Source of the DNA: Deltaproteobacteria bacterium
GTDB taxonomy: Bacteria > Desulfobacterota > Desulfobacteria > Desulfobacterales > SpSt-501
NCBI GenBank assembly: GCA_016219005.1
Contig: JACRCN010000079.1
Coordinates: 1 to 64,000, forward strand
Direction of reading: 5' to 3'
DNA length: 64,000 bases
The notes under the pieces were generated by a model. The model was given only the letters and a program-made list of their open reading frames with translations. It was not told the origin of the DNA and did not search any database. The first letter of the stretch is position 1; each line of letters opens with the position of its first letter. This document shows, in pieces, positions 16,821 to 27,900 of the stretch. The translations under genes and the position numbers were made by a program.

Positions 16821-18527
16821 TCAAAAGGCTGTTCCCACCAACCCCTTGCCGGTCTGCTTGACCCGGAACATGGCCTTGTCGGCCAGCGCCAGCAGCCCGG
16901 TGCGGTCCGGCGCGTCCTCCGGGAAGCTGGCCAGGCCGAAGCTTGCCTGGATCTTCACCGCCAGAGCGTATTCTTCCAAGTACGTCGTGCGCCGCATTTT
17001 TTGACGGATGGACTCGGCCAGGGCCGTGGCCTGGGCCTTGTCGAGACCGGGCAGCACCAGCACAAACTCATCCCCGCCGTAAGCGACCCCGAAACTGGGC
17101 TTCTTGATCACGGATTTGATGGTGCGGGCGACCTCCCGCAGGGCCTGGCTGCCGTTCAGATGGCCATGGGTGTCGACCACGCTCTTGAAGTTGTCCATGT
17201 CCATGAAGATCAGCGAGAACGGCGTTTCGGAGCCCCGACTGGCGGATATGAGTTCATCGAGCGCCTGGTAGAGGTAGCGGGTGTTGAAAAAACCCGTGAG
17301 GTTGTCGAGCAGGGAGAGTTTGCGCAGTTTGCGGTGCTCGCGGCGCAGCTGCTCCTCCAGCCGCTTCTGCTTGGTGTTGTCCACCATGATCCCCTCAATG
17401 AGGGGATCGCCGGCCTCGTCCCGGTTCAAGCGGTAATTGGCCAGCCCCCAGACGGGTTTGCCGTCCTTGCGCCTGAGCGTCACCTCAAAGTTGGCCAGGA
17501 ACCCCTTGCGCTTGAGAGCCTTGAGCATGCGCTGCCGTTCGGCGGGCTCGAAATAAAGCTCGGCCGCACCGGCCTTGAGGCGCAGCATCTCCTCCACGGA
17601 CGCGTAGCCCAAAAATCGCGCATAGGCCGGGTTGACCCGGATGAGCTCGCCCGAGAGCCGGCTTTGAAACATGCCCTGGACCGCGTTGCGGTACATGTTG
17701 TGGTAGCGCAGGTCCGCGCGGCGCAGCTCCTCCTGGGTGGCCTTGAGCTCGGTAAGGTCGGTGAGAAAGACCATGTAGCCGGCGGCCTCGCCGGATTCGT
17801 CCCGCAGGGTGTTGCGGTTGAAAAGCAGGGATATCGGGCGCTGGTTGCGGGCGCTGAAAACGGTCTCGAAGCTCAAATGGTCGCGGCTGGCGGAATAAAA
17901 TTCGACCCGGCCGTGGTCATATAATTGGTCGATCCGCTTTCCGACCAACTCCTGCGGTTCGAAGCCGGTCAGCGCTACCAGGGCCGGATTGACCTCGGTG
18001 ATGTTCTGGTTCCGGTCGAGCAGGACGAAGCCCTCCGAAGTGGCATTCATGACCCGGCGGTAGTTGTCCTCGACGGAACGCTGGGAAGTCACATCCTTCA
18101 GAAAACATAAGATCGCGGGCCGGTCTTGCCAGGCGAAGGCCTCCGAGCGCATCTGGACCCAGCGGGACTCCCCGTTTTTGGCCAGGATCTTGAAGGTGCA
18201 GCCCGCCTCATGGCCGGCGGCGTTCAGGCATTCCGTGGAGCGCTCCATCACCAGCTGCAGGTCCTCCGGGTGGGCGATCTGGTCGAAGGGACGGGACTTG
18301 AGTTCGTGCTCGGCGTAGCCGAAGAGCTTTGCCGCGTTGGGGTTGGCGAATGGAACGCCGTTTTCCTGGATTACCAGGACGGCCTCGCTCGCGTGCTCGA
18401 TGATGCCGCGCAGCCCCGCGGCGAGCGCCGCGGTCTTTTTCGCAGCGTTGCGGGCTGTCCGGAGCGCGGTTTCGAGATCGCGGATTTTTTTCTGAAACTC
18501 ATCCATCGCAGTGTTTGACGCCGGCAT
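16821..18527 (-). CDS. Cytoplasmic PAS-PAS-PAS-GGDEF sensor, predicted diguanylate cyclase
   Basis: From ATG 18527 the protein has 568 aa: a coiled-coil start, three PAS domains (about 40-150, 155-270 and 275-400), then GGDEF (about 405-565). The active-site motif YGGDEF and the metal-binding DMDNFKSVVD are intact, so synthesis of c-di-GMP is possible. The inhibitory I-site (RxxD five residues upstream) is absent (KKPS). The usual GHxxGDxxL reads GHLNGSQAL, so activity should be tested. There is no transmembrane segment. It lies 10 bp downstream of glgB in the same direction, linking a possible second-messenger output to the glycogen operon. A TTG at 18530 and an ATG at 18506 are other starts. 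Confidence 0.85.
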   Translation of the reverse strand: MPASNTAMDEFQKKIRDLETALRTARNAAKKTAALAAGLRGIIEHASEAVLVIQENGVPFANPNAAKLFGYAEHELKSRPFDQIAHPEDLQLVMERSTECLNAAGHEAGCTFKILAKNGESRWVQMRSEAFAWQDRPAILCFLKDVTSQRSVEDNYRRVMNATSEGFVLLDRNQNITEVNPALVALTGFEPQELVGKRIDQLYDHGRVEFYSASRDHLSFETVFSARNQRPISLLFNRNTLRDESGEAAGYMVFLTDLTELKATQEELRRADLRYHNMYRNAVQGMFQSRLSGELIRVNPAYARFLGYASVEEMLRLKAGAAELYFEPAERQRMLKALKRKGFLANFEVTLRRKDGKPVWGLANYRLNRDEAGDPLIEGIMVDNTKQKRLEEQLRREHRKLRKLSLLDNLTGFFNTRYLYQALDELISASRGSETPFSLIFMDMDNFKSVVDTHGHLNGSQALREVARTIKSVIKKPSFGVAYGGDEFVLVLPGLDKAQATALAESIRQKMRRTTYLEEYALAVKIQASFGLASFPEDAPDRTGLLALADKAMFRVKQTGKGLVGTAF

Positions 18528-18537
18528 CAACGGTCCG

Positions 18538-20589
18538 TCAACTCAGCTTTTCCAGCACCACGGCCGTGCGGGTGGGCAGGTAGAGGCTGAGAACGGTGCG
18601 GGCATGTCCGCCGGCTTCCTCGATCAGGGTGACGTGTTCCTGGCCGGGCACGAGCCGGCCGTGGCCGCCGCAATGCGGCGAGTCGCTGTCCAGAAGCGTG
18701 CGGTATTTTCCCGGTGGAGCCTCGATGCGGTAGCCGAAATGGGAGGCGGTGGGGTGGAAGTTGAAGGCAAAGATCAGCCCCGCCCGTTCGAAGCCAATCA
18801 CCAGGCGCTCTGCGTGCTCGTGCAGCAACCGCGGCTCACCGCTGTTGAAGATCCGGAACGTCCGGGCCAGCGCGATCATGTCGCGGTCGAAGCGCGCCAG
18901 AAATTGGTATCGCAAGGTCGAATCGTCCACCAGGTGCCACTGCCGCCGCGCATATTTGCAGGACCAGTTGTTGCCCTCGCGCGGGAAGTCGATCCACTCC
19001 GGGTGGCCAAACTCGTTGCCCATGAAATTGAGGTATCCGTTTCCGCCGGAGGCGAGCGTGATCAGCCGGATCAGCTTGTGCAGCGCCATGCCGCGATCGA
19101 CGCGCAGGTTCTCGTCCGTGACCCGCATGTGCGTGTACATGTCGCTGCCGATCAGGCGGAAGATAATGGACTGGTCGCCCACCAGGGCCTGGTCGTGGGA
19201 CTCGGCGTAGCTGATGGTCTTTTCATCCCGGCGGCGGTTGGTGAGTTCGTACCACAGGTGGCCCATGGGCCAGTGCTCGTCCGGCACCTCCTTGATGAGC
19301 TTGATCCAGTAATCCGGCACCCCCATAGCGAAGCGGCAGTCGAAACCGCAGCCGCCGTCCTTCGTCGGCGCGGCCAGGCCCGGCATGCCGCTCACATCCT
19401 CGGCCACGGTGAGGGCATCCGGCCGAACGGCGTGGATCAGGCGGTTGGCGAGCGCGAGATAGGTGAGCGCATCCTCGTCCACATTCGGGTTGAAATAATC
19501 ATCGTACGAGACAAAGCTCCGCTCGAGCCCGTGGTCGAGATAGAGCATGCTCGTCACCCCGTCGAAGCGGAAGCCGTCGACCCGGTATTCGTCGAGCCAG
19601 AAGCGGCAGTTGGAGAGCAGGAAGTGCAGGACCTGGATCTTGCCGTAATCGAAGCAGCGCGAGTCCCACGCCCGGTGCAGCCCGCGCGGCCCGCCGTGGA
19701 AGTATTGATGCAGTGTTCCGTCGTAACGGCTCAGGCCCTCGACTTCGTTGGATACGGCGTGAGAGTGTACCAGGTCCATGATCACGGCGATCCCCGCGCC
19801 GTGGGCGGCATCCACCAGAGCCTTCAGCTCGTCCGGGGTCCCGAAGCGCGAGCTGGCGGCGAAGAAATTCGACACCTGGTAACCGAAGGAGCCGTAATAC
19901 GGGTGCTCCTGAACGGCCATGAGCTGGATGGTGTTGTATCCGGCCGCGGCGATGCGCGACAGGGTTTTTTCGGTGAACTCGCGCCAAGTCCCGATTTTCT
20001 CCTCGGCCTGAGCCATGCCCGGGTGGACCTCGTAAATGAGGGGCGCCTCGGGCCGGCGCCGGAATTGCGGGTGGCGCCAGGGGTAAGGGGGTTCCGGCCG
20101 CCAGACCTGGGCATTGAAGATCTGGGTGTGCGGGTCCTGCACGACCCGCCGGGCCCAGGCCGGGATGCGGTCGCCCTGGCCGTCCGGCCAGTGGATCCGC
20201 AGGCGGAAGAGATCGCCGTGGCGCAGCGATTTTTTCGGCAGGCGCAGTTCCCAGACGCCGTCCTCGGATTCGCGCGCGAGCGCAAACGCCTCCGTTTCCT
20301 TCCAGCCGGTCGCATCCCCGACGAGAAAGATGCGGGTGGCGTTCGGCGCCCACTCCCGGAAAACCCACTGGTTCCCGCGCAGGTGCAGGCCGAAGTACTC
20401 ATGCCCCGCGGCGAAATCGGCCAAGGCCAGGCGGTTCCGGGTGAGCCGGAGTTCGGTGGCATCGATGCCGGCAAGGCGCCGGCGGATGATTTCGGTGTAG
20501 GGCTCAAGGAGCGGATCGCGCCGCCGCAGCCGCTGGAGGGCAGGCTCTACACCCGAGCCGAACGGGTTGGTTTTCCGGCGAGTCGCCAT
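18538..20589 (-). CDS. glgB: 1,4-alpha-glucan branching enzyme, eukaryotic-like GH13_8 type
   Basis: This enzyme forms alpha-1,6 branches in glycogen. The 683-aa protein has an N-terminal carbohydrate-binding sandwich (FREWAPNATRIFLVGDATGW) and a GH13 barrel. Catalytic motifs are DGFRFDGVTSM (nucleophile Asp), TVAEDVSGMP (acid Glu) and YAESHDQALVGD (stabilising Asp). GYQVSNFFAASSRFGTPDELK, DYFNPNVDEDALTYL and FMGNEFGHPEWIDFPREGN match the animal/plant branching-enzyme subfamily rather than E. coli GlgB, as I recall them. It is followed by the GGDEF gene and preceded by glgA, about 96 bp away. The start is ATG 20589. Confidence 0.9.
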   Translation of the reverse strand: MATRRKTNPFGSGVEPALQRLRRRDPLLEPYTEIIRRRLAGIDATELRLTRNRLALADFAAGHEYFGLHLRGNQWVFREWAPNATRIFLVGDATGWKETEAFALARESEDGVWELRLPKKSLRHGDLFRLRIHWPDGQGDRIPAWARRVVQDPHTQIFNAQVWRPEPPYPWRHPQFRRRPEAPLIYEVHPGMAQAEEKIGTWREFTEKTLSRIAAAGYNTIQLMAVQEHPYYGSFGYQVSNFFAASSRFGTPDELKALVDAAHGAGIAVIMDLVHSHAVSNEVEGLSRYDGTLHQYFHGGPRGLHRAWDSRCFDYGKIQVLHFLLSNCRFWLDEYRVDGFRFDGVTSMLYLDHGLERSFVSYDDYFNPNVDEDALTYLALANRLIHAVRPDALTVAEDVSGMPGLAAPTKDGGCGFDCRFAMGVPDYWIKLIKEVPDEHWPMGHLWYELTNRRRDEKTISYAESHDQALVGDQSIIFRLIGSDMYTHMRVTDENLRVDRGMALHKLIRLITLASGGNGYLNFMGNEFGHPEWIDFPREGNNWSCKYARRQWHLVDDSTLRYQFLARFDRDMIALARTFRIFNSGEPRLLHEHAERLVIGFERAGLIFAFNFHPTASHFGYRIEAPPGKYRTLLDSDSPHCGGHGRLVPGQEHVTLIEEAGGHARTVLSLYLPTRTAVVLEKLS

Positions 20590-20685
20590 GGGCAGGAATG
20601 TCGAACAAACCAGGGTTCAAGTGATTATACGCCGCTCCAGGCCCGAGCCGGTTCTCCATCCACCAGACACCCGGCAGCCGAAGAC

Positions 20686-22203
20686 CTAACTCTCAACCAC
20701 CAGCGGTCGTTTCAACATCTTCTCGTATAGCTCGATGTATTGCCGTGCCGTGTGCGCATGGGTGAACGTTTCGGCGCTTTCCGTCATGATGCGCTGGATC
20801 TGCCGGGCCTTCACCCGGGCCGGGAGATTGTAGAACGTCATCGCCTCCGAGATGGCCCAGAACAGGCCGTTGGCGTCGAAGGTCTTGAACAGAAAGCCGT
20901 TGCCGGTGTCGGCGGCCACGTTCAGGTGCTGGATGGTATCGTGAATGCCGCCCGTGTCGTGGACCACCGGCAGCGAGCCGTAGATGGGGGAGATCATCTG
21001 GGGCAGGCCGCAGGGCTCGAAGCGCGAGGGCATCAGGATAAAGTCGGAGGCGGCGTAGGCCAAATGCTCCATCTGTTCGCTGAAGTCGCAGATGGCGACC
21101 CGCTTGTGAAACTGGTGGTGGTTGACGATGTCCTGGAAAACCCGCTGGTGGTCGCCGTTGGCCACGAAGACGATCTGCAGATTCTGATCCCACCAGGTGG
21201 AGATGACGCCATAGAAGATCTCCGCCAGGAGCTGGCAGCCCTTTTGCACCGGGTCGAGGCGTGACGGCCAGAAGAAGAGCGGCGCCTTGGCGTCTTCGAT
21301 CAGGCCGAGGTTGCGCTGGAGGAAGCGTTTGTTTTCGCGTTTGGCTTCGGGGTGATCCTTGGGCTTGTAATTCCTTTTGAGGTCCTTGTCGGTCTTCGGA
21401 TCGAAGGCCGGGTCGGGCGCGTTCAGAATGCCGAACGCGCATTCCGCATAATACTTATTGGCCAGTTCGCGGCGGATCTGCAGCTCGATGAAAGGGTGTT
21501 GCCCCTCCACAATTTCGACCAGAAAGGTGGGGCTCACGGTGTTGACGAAGTGGGCGGCGAAGATGCCGCTAGTCAGGAAATCGACCGGGTTGCTGTCCCG
21601 GGCCGCCTCGTAAGCGGGGGCGTAGTTCATGTAGTAGAGGTGCTGCCAGAAACTGGCGGCATCGATGCCGCGGTCCTCGATGAAGGCGAGGGTGCTCTTC
21701 ACGGTGTGGATGTTGTGAATGGTGAACAGGCAGGGAATCCGCAACCGGCGGGCGACGGACGGGATGAGCCCGGTCATCCAGTCGTTGCAGTGGATCAGGT
21801 CGGGCTGCACCCGGGGGATGATGTTGTTGACGACCTCGCGCTGGAAGGCGAGCGCCATCTTGACGTTTTCGTCCCCGTAGCGCGAGTACACCCGGTTGAT
21901 GTAGAAGAAAGCGCGGTCCTCGGCCAGGTGGACGCGGTCATCCGGCATCTTGCGTTGGATGCTCGTGATCTCCTCCTTCAAAAACGGGACCAGGCGGTCG
22001 CTGAAAATGGAGCGGTAATCCGGAAGCGCCACGTGCACATCGGCGCCCTGATCCAACAGAGCGCTCACCAGGGCCGCCGACACGTCGGCCAGACCGCCGG
22101 CCTTGGCGGTGAAAAAAGAGGCCAGGTTCCCCATGCGGTCGGGCAGATAGGTGACTTCGGGGGTCACCACCAGGACTCTGGGATTGCGGCGCGGGGACTC
22201 CAT
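20686..22203 (-). CDS. glgA: Glycogen synthase (GT5)
   Basis: Cytosolic GT5 glucosyltransferase of 505 aa that extends alpha-1,4-glucan from a nucleotide sugar. The N-terminal domain has VVTPEVTYLP and the KAGGLADV motif (KxGGL, donor binding) and HCNDWMTGLIP. The C-terminal domain has FWPSRLDPVQKGCQLLAEI and SRFEPCGLPQMISPIYGSLPV with the E-x7-E-like donor motif, then HDTGGIHDTI. No glgC is present in the window, while a UDP-glucose pyrophosphorylase is encoded at 31582-33033. The donor could therefore be UDP-glucose or ADP-glucose; sequence alone does not settle it. It lies 28 bp from glgP. Confidence 0.9.
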   Translation of the reverse strand: MESPRRNPRVLVVTPEVTYLPDRMGNLASFFTAKAGGLADVSAALVSALLDQGADVHVALPDYRSIFSDRLVPFLKEEITSIQRKMPDDRVHLAEDRAFFYINRVYSRYGDENVKMALAFQREVVNNIIPRVQPDLIHCNDWMTGLIPSVARRLRIPCLFTIHNIHTVKSTLAFIEDRGIDAASFWQHLYYMNYAPAYEAARDSNPVDFLTSGIFAAHFVNTVSPTFLVEIVEGQHPFIELQIRRELANKYYAECAFGILNAPDPAFDPKTDKDLKRNYKPKDHPEAKRENKRFLQRNLGLIEDAKAPLFFWPSRLDPVQKGCQLLAEIFYGVISTWWDQNLQIVFVANGDHQRVFQDIVNHHQFHKRVAICDFSEQMEHLAYAASDFILMPSRFEPCGLPQMISPIYGSLPVVHDTGGIHDTIQHLNVAADTGNGFLFKTFDANGLFWAISEAMTFYNLPARVKARQIQRIMTESAETFTHAHTARQYIELYEKMLKRPLVVES

Positions 22204-22230
22204 GATGCACTTCCTTTCGGTTGAGCCGCG

Positions 22231-24786
22231 TTATTCCGAGGCCCAGGTGAGCAGGCCGGGCGTGAACTTCAGCCAGGAGTCGCCCCGGGGGGTGGCGCGA
22301 ACCGAAAACCCGAAGCGGCCGGCCGTGTCGCAGGCGAGTGCGCAGCCATAGAGGTAACGCCCGTCGCCCCGATCCTCCAGGACCTGCATGGCTTCCACGC
22401 GGCTGTCGCTGAGCTCGGAAAAATTCTTGTACAGCCCGTAATAGAGCTCGATGTCCACCTCGTCCGGCCGCAGCTCCCCGAGCGTCACCGCGGAGGTCAC
22501 CTGAATGGTGTCCCCTACCCGCTGAGTGCCGCGAGAGTCGCGGGCCGCGGCGCCGACCGTCACATTTTTCCACTGCGAGCGCACCCGCGCGACCTGCTCC
22601 GCCAGTCGCCGGGCCTCGGCAGCGCCGTCGGCGAGGAGCCGGTCGTGAAAACGGCCGGCGGGGGCGTAGAGCTTGTCGACATATTCCATGACCATGCGCA
22701 GGCTGCAGAATTTCTCCATGGCCATTTTCATGGAGGCCTTCATTTTCTCCAGCCAGCAATCGGGCAGGTCGCCGCTCTTGCGTTCGTAGAAGCAGGGCAC
22801 CACCTCGTTTTCAAGGAGGTTGTACAGCGCCTGGCTTTCCACGGCGTCCTGATAGGCGTGGTCCTCGTATTCCTCGCCGTTGCCGATGCTCCAGCCCACG
22901 GACTCGCGGTAGCCCTCGCACCACCAGCCGTCGAGGATGCTGACGTTGAGGGTGCCGTTGATGGCGGCCTTCATGCCGGAGGTTCCGCAGGCTTCGAAGG
23001 GCCGCCGCGGGGTGTTCAGCCACACGTCCGCGCCCTGCACCAGGTGCCGCGCCAGGTGCATGTCATAGTTTTCAAGGAAGATGAATTTGTCCCGCACGGC
23101 CGGCCGGTTGGCGAACTGGAACAGCTGCTTGATCAGGTCCTTGCCCTCGTTGTCCCGGGGGTGGGCCTTGCCGGCGAAGACGAACTGGACCGGGTGGTTT
23201 TCGTTGTTGATCAGGGCCTCCAGGCGCTGGGGGTCCTGGATCAACAGGAAGGCCCGCTTGTAGGTGGCAAAGCGCCGGGCGAACACGATGGTGAGAACGT
23301 CCGGGTCGAGTACTTTTTCGACCGCCTCGAGCACCTTGCGCGGCGCATTGCGCCGCCGGTACTGGTAAACGAGCTGCTCGCGGCAGGTGCGAACCAGGCG
23401 CGAGCGGTTCGTTTCATGCGCCCGCCACAGCTCCTCGTTGTAGATCTCGTCTATGAGCTTGATGTTTTCCGGACGCTGGGACCCGAGGTACCAGTCGGGA
23501 CCGATGTACCGGTCGAACAGGTTGCTGAACTCGTGGCTGACGAAGGTGGCGATGTGAACGCCGTTGGTGATGTGCGAAATCGGGATTTCCTCGACCGGCC
23601 GTCCCGGCCAGACGTGGGCCCACATCCGGCGGGCGACACTGCCGTGAAGTTGGCTCACCCCGTTACAGGCGGCCGACAGGCGAACCCCCAGGATGAACAT
23701 GGACAGCGGCCCGTTGTCGTGCGTTCCCGGCGGTTGGCCCCAGGAGAGCAGCTCCGTCTCGGAGGTGCCGAGTCGCTCGGCCAGGGGCTTGAGGTAGGGC
23801 CTGACCGTGTCGGCGGGGAACTCGTCGTGCCCGGCGGCCACGGGCGTGTGCGTGGTGAACACCGTCGTGCGCGGCACGATCTGCAGGGCCGTCTCGAGGT
23901 CGACCTTTTGGTCCTCCACTATTTGGACCAGGCGCTCGATGCCCGCAAACGCGCAGTGGCCCTCGTTCATGTGGACGATCTTGGGTTTGATGCCGAGGGC
24001 TTGAAGTGCCCGCATCCCGCCGATGCCCAGCAGCACCTCCTGGAGCAGGCGGATTTTGGATTCGGCGGCGTAAAGCCGTGCCGTGATTTCGCGATGCTCC
24101 GGCGGGTTTTCCAGGATATTGGTGTCGAGCAGGTACAGCGGCACCCGGCCCACCTGGATCCTCCAGACGACGGCCTGCACCAGGCCGTCGGCACCGCGGA
24201 CGGTCACCCGGATCTCGTTGCCGGTGGTATCCCGCATGCGCTGGATCGGCAGGCTGTAGAAGTCGGTCTCGGGGTAGGCTTCCTGCTGCCAGCCGTCGTG
24301 GTTGAGAAACTGCCGGAAATATCCCTGGCGGTACATCAGGCCGATGCCCACCAGGGGCAAGCCCAGGTTGGAGGAGGCCTTCAGGTGGTCCCCGGCCAGG
24401 ATCCCGAGGCCTCCGGCAAACAGGGGCAGGCTTTCGTGCAGGCCGAATTCCATGGAAAAATAGGCGATGGACTCCCCGGAGACGAGCGGGAGATCGACCT
24501 CGATTTCCGGGAGATTGACCCGCCTTTCATAAAGGACCTTCACCCGCTCAAGCTGGGACAGGTAGCTGGAATCCTTGGCGAGCTTTTCCAGGCGCATCTG
24601 GGGGATCCGGGTCAGAAACGGGATGGGGTTGCGACCGCATTCGGCCCACAGGCGCGGGTCGATGCGCCGGAACAATTCGACGGCCTCCCGCGTCCAACAC
24701 CACCACACGTTACGGGAAATATCCTCAAGAAAAGCGAGGTTTTCAGGTATGTTCGGTTGTACCTGGTAGGACTTGAAATTCAGCAT
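22231..24786 (-). CDS. glgP: Alpha-glucan (glycogen) phosphorylase
   Basis: A GT35 enzyme of 851 aa that releases glucose-1-phosphate from glycogen ends using PLP. It belongs to the shorter alpha-glucan phosphorylase group: an N-terminal NPIPFLTRIPQMRLEKLAKD-type region, YFSMEFGLHESLPLFAGGLGILAGDHLK, HMNEGHCAF, THTPVAAGHDEF, HITNGVH and the PLP/phosphate-site region RPFEACGTSGMKAAINGTLN. It starts at ATG 24786 (MLNFKSYQVQ). A 159-bp gap separates it from the upstream debranching gene; I saw no clear promoter or hairpin there. Confidence 0.93.
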   Translation of the reverse strand: MLNFKSYQVQPNIPENLAFLEDISRNVWWCWTREAVELFRRIDPRLWAECGRNPIPFLTRIPQMRLEKLAKDSSYLSQLERVKVLYERRVNLPEIEVDLPLVSGESIAYFSMEFGLHESLPLFAGGLGILAGDHLKASSNLGLPLVGIGLMYRQGYFRQFLNHDGWQQEAYPETDFYSLPIQRMRDTTGNEIRVTVRGADGLVQAVVWRIQVGRVPLYLLDTNILENPPEHREITARLYAAESKIRLLQEVLLGIGGMRALQALGIKPKIVHMNEGHCAFAGIERLVQIVEDQKVDLETALQIVPRTTVFTTHTPVAAGHDEFPADTVRPYLKPLAERLGTSETELLSWGQPPGTHDNGPLSMFILGVRLSAACNGVSQLHGSVARRMWAHVWPGRPVEEIPISHITNGVHIATFVSHEFSNLFDRYIGPDWYLGSQRPENIKLIDEIYNEELWRAHETNRSRLVRTCREQLVYQYRRRNAPRKVLEAVEKVLDPDVLTIVFARRFATYKRAFLLIQDPQRLEALINNENHPVQFVFAGKAHPRDNEGKDLIKQLFQFANRPAVRDKFIFLENYDMHLARHLVQGADVWLNTPRRPFEACGTSGMKAAINGTLNVSILDGWWCEGYRESVGWSIGNGEEYEDHAYQDAVESQALYNLLENEVVPCFYERKSGDLPDCWLEKMKASMKMAMEKFCSLRMVMEYVDKLYAPAGRFHDRLLADGAAEARRLAEQVARVRSQWKNVTVGAAARDSRGTQRVGDTIQVTSAVTLGELRPDEVDIELYYGLYKNFSELSDSRVEAMQVLEDRGDGRYLYGCALACDTAGRFGFSVRATPRGDSWLKFTPGLLTWASE

Positions 24787-24945
24787 GGTGTTAACTTTTC
24801 TTCTCGTTACCTCAAATGGAGGATAGTCGATTAGGGTTTAGAATATATGGTAATTCTTAAAAAATCAACTTGGCTGACATGTGCGCATTTACAAGAGCGA
24901 CCCAGCGTCGGATCACGGCCGGGGCGCCCTTTTTCAACACCCTTG

Positions 24946-27900
24946 TCATTGGTTTTCAGAAAGCTTGACCCACACCCGCACCCACTCGCTCGCCCCCCAG
25001 GCCTGGGCATCGCAGCCGCGGCTAGTGTGGGGGTAATCTCCATCGAGGACTTCCGGCAGATGGTCGAGGCAGCCGGTCTCCACCAGCCGGATGCTGCTCG
25101 TGAGCCAGGCCAGGGCCGTCTGGCGTCCCGCTTCACCGTAGGTCATGGCCCAGGCCTCGCAGTACGACGGGAACGGCCAGGTCCAGGCGGTGCCGTTGTG
25201 GTAAGCCGGCTTGCGGCGGGTGTCCTCATCCCCGGTGTAGCGGCCCCAGTAGGGCCGGTGGGGGTCGTTGAGCAGGTTGCCGCGGAAATGCACCGGCAGC
25301 GGGTGACTGACGGGTCTGTCGGCCAGGCTGCGGATGGCGCCGGGGACGAGCAGCTCCTCGCACGCGTTCAGAATCTGCCGGCGATGCTCGTTTGCGTCGA
25401 CCGCGCCCAGGGTGATGGCAAACAGCTGGTTCGACCGGATGTGATCATCCGCCGTCGCCGTGCGGGCCGGTTGCCCCGGGGCGGCGTGCAGGCAGTCGGA
25501 CAGACATCCGAGCGACGGCTGCCAGAAGAGTGTCACCAGGGATTGCCTGACCCGTTGGGCCAGGGCCGCCCACCGGCGGCTCTCCTTCTTGTCGATTCGG
25601 CTCAGGAAGGAGAGGGCTGCGTGCCAGAAGACCTGGATCTCGACCGGGTAGCCCTGGCGTGGACTTCCGGCCGGAAAGTTCGTGTCCATCCAGGTGAAGT
25701 GGGACGGGCTGAAGATCAGCCCCGAGTCCGGGTCCATTTTGACACCGTTGGGCGTGCCGGCCATATAGGCATGGACGATGGCGCCGAGCACCTGCCGGAC
25801 CGTGCGGCCGCCGCAGTCGCTTTTCAGGAAGCCCCCGCCGCCTTCCGCGGCCGCGAGCTCAGCGCAGGCCACGGCAAACCACAGGGGCGCATCCGAAGTG
25901 TCCCGGTTGCCGGCATCACTGCCGCGGATCATGTTGGGCAAACTGCCATGGTCCTCGTACTGCCCGAAGAGCTTCAAGACCGCGCGGGCTTCTTCGAACC
26001 GGCGGGCCGCGATAAGCCCGCGTGCGAAGATCAGCGAGTCGCGGCCCCAGTCTAGAAACCACGGGTAGCCGGCAATCACCGTCTTCAATCGGCCGCGGCG
26101 GACCACGTAGTGATCGAGGGCTTTCGTGAGCACCTCGAGCGGCGTGAAGCCGGCCGGCGCCCGGGTTTCAAGCGGCGAGCGCTCCGGGAGCAGGTCGGCG
26201 GCACCGGAGGCCGGCGCCGGTGGTGGCCTTGGCGCCCCCTCCGGCCCCGCCTCGGCGCACAGGCTCACGGTCTGGCCCCCCTCCATTACGGCTTCGAAAT
26301 AGCCCGGGCTGAAGAGGTCCGAGTCGGCGTCTTGGCCGCGCTCGGCGTCCTGGCGACGGTGCACCATGTAGTTCCACTCAGGCTCCCGCACGAACCGGCC
26401 CGGCGTGGTCTCCATGCACAGGCGGTGAAGCGCGTCCGGCTGGAAGGCGAACCCGCCGGGGATGTCGCTGAGCGCGGCCCGGAAATGGTGCTCGGGGCCG
26501 GCGAAGGCCTTGGTGGTGTCGTGGTAACTCCGGTTTTCGATGTCGGGACGCAAAACGAGGCGCACGGGTGTCGCATCCGCCAGCCGCGCGGCGTCCTTGC
26601 CGGCGCCGTGCCGGTGAAAGGCGATCCGGATGGCGTTGCGGCCCGGCACCATGTCGAGACCGATCGTGAGCATCACGTGCTGCCCCTGGCCGCTCGGGAT
26701 CTTGTAGCGCCAGAAGGCGCCGCCGCTGTTGCCCGCGGCAAAGGCCTGGAGGCAGTCGAGGTTGATGTCCTGGGAAAAGCCCTGGTAGACCAACCAGGCC
26801 CGGCAGCGCGTCAGCATCACCCAGCGGTCCTCGGGGTGGTCGGAGTCGAAATTGGCGGCAAGCAGGGCGTCGTAGCGACTGGCGAGTGTGCCCCAGGCGA
26901 CCGGCGCCCACAGCATCGCTCCGCGGCCGTTGGTGGCGAGCATGCGCAGCGGCTGCCTGAGCAGCTCGACTCTTCCGAACACCCGCTTCACCCGCGCCTT
27001 CTCCGGCCGCGGCAGCAGCAGCAGGGGCGCCTCGGCGTGGCGCGTGCCGCTCGCGGTCTGGACCGCCAGCCGAAGGCATATGCGCTTGAGGGTTTTGGGG
27101 GTGGAGGGCGGCAGAAACAGGCTGAAAAACGAGCCGTCGGCGGCGCGCAGGCCGTCCTCGACGGCGAGGGTGCGGCTCTTCTCGGTGAGGCGTGCCCGGA
27201 AGCCCCGGTCGGATCGGATCAGCAGAAAGTGGCCGGGCGGAAGCATGACCTCGCGCGCGATGTCCCGCGGCCACTGCCACGCGACCACACGGCGTTCCGC
27301 ACCCGGCGCGTCAAGCCCGGCGCAGAAGGCGGCCGGGTCTTGCCCGAGCGCTACGGCGGCCGGGTCCGGGTCGAAGTCGCCGATGTCCTGCGTGCCGCGG
27401 TGGAAGGTGACCACCTGCAGGGCTTTCGCCCGCAGGCGCTGGTGCTCGATGCGCGGCGGCAGCGCGAAGGGATCGGCCGGCGCGGACTGCAGCAGCGCGA
27501 GGTCGGATGGCTCCGGGCTGAGGCAGAGCACCTGGCCGGGCGCGAGGGCGCAGGTGTAAAGCCCGCCGGACGCTTGCACGGTGAGCGGGGCCTCCGTCAG
27601 CAGATCCGTGTACGTTTTCTGGCGCAGGCCGGCGGTTTCCGGGTTCCACGAGGCCGCGGTCCCATGGTCGGGGTCGAGGTTGACGAGCACGAGCAGCCGC
27701 CGGTCCGTCGGGAGATGGCGGCGCAGGATCACGACCTGGTTCCCGTCGCCCTGTTCGATGAGCGTGACATTCGTCCGGTCGTGAAACGCCGGGTGCAGTT
27801 TGAGCAGCCGTGTCAGACGGCGGATCTCGGCTACCTGGTTGACCGGGCAGCCCCAGTTCAGGGGCACCGCCTCGTGCACGTTGATTTTTTCCGCGGCGAG

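Noticed and set aside
18511..20730. 739-codon open frame opposite glgB
   Set aside because: Antisense shadow; glgB on the minus strand carries the full GH13 motifs.
22645..24834. 729-codon open frame opposite glgP
   Set aside because: Antisense shadow of the phosphorylase gene with no recognisable domain.
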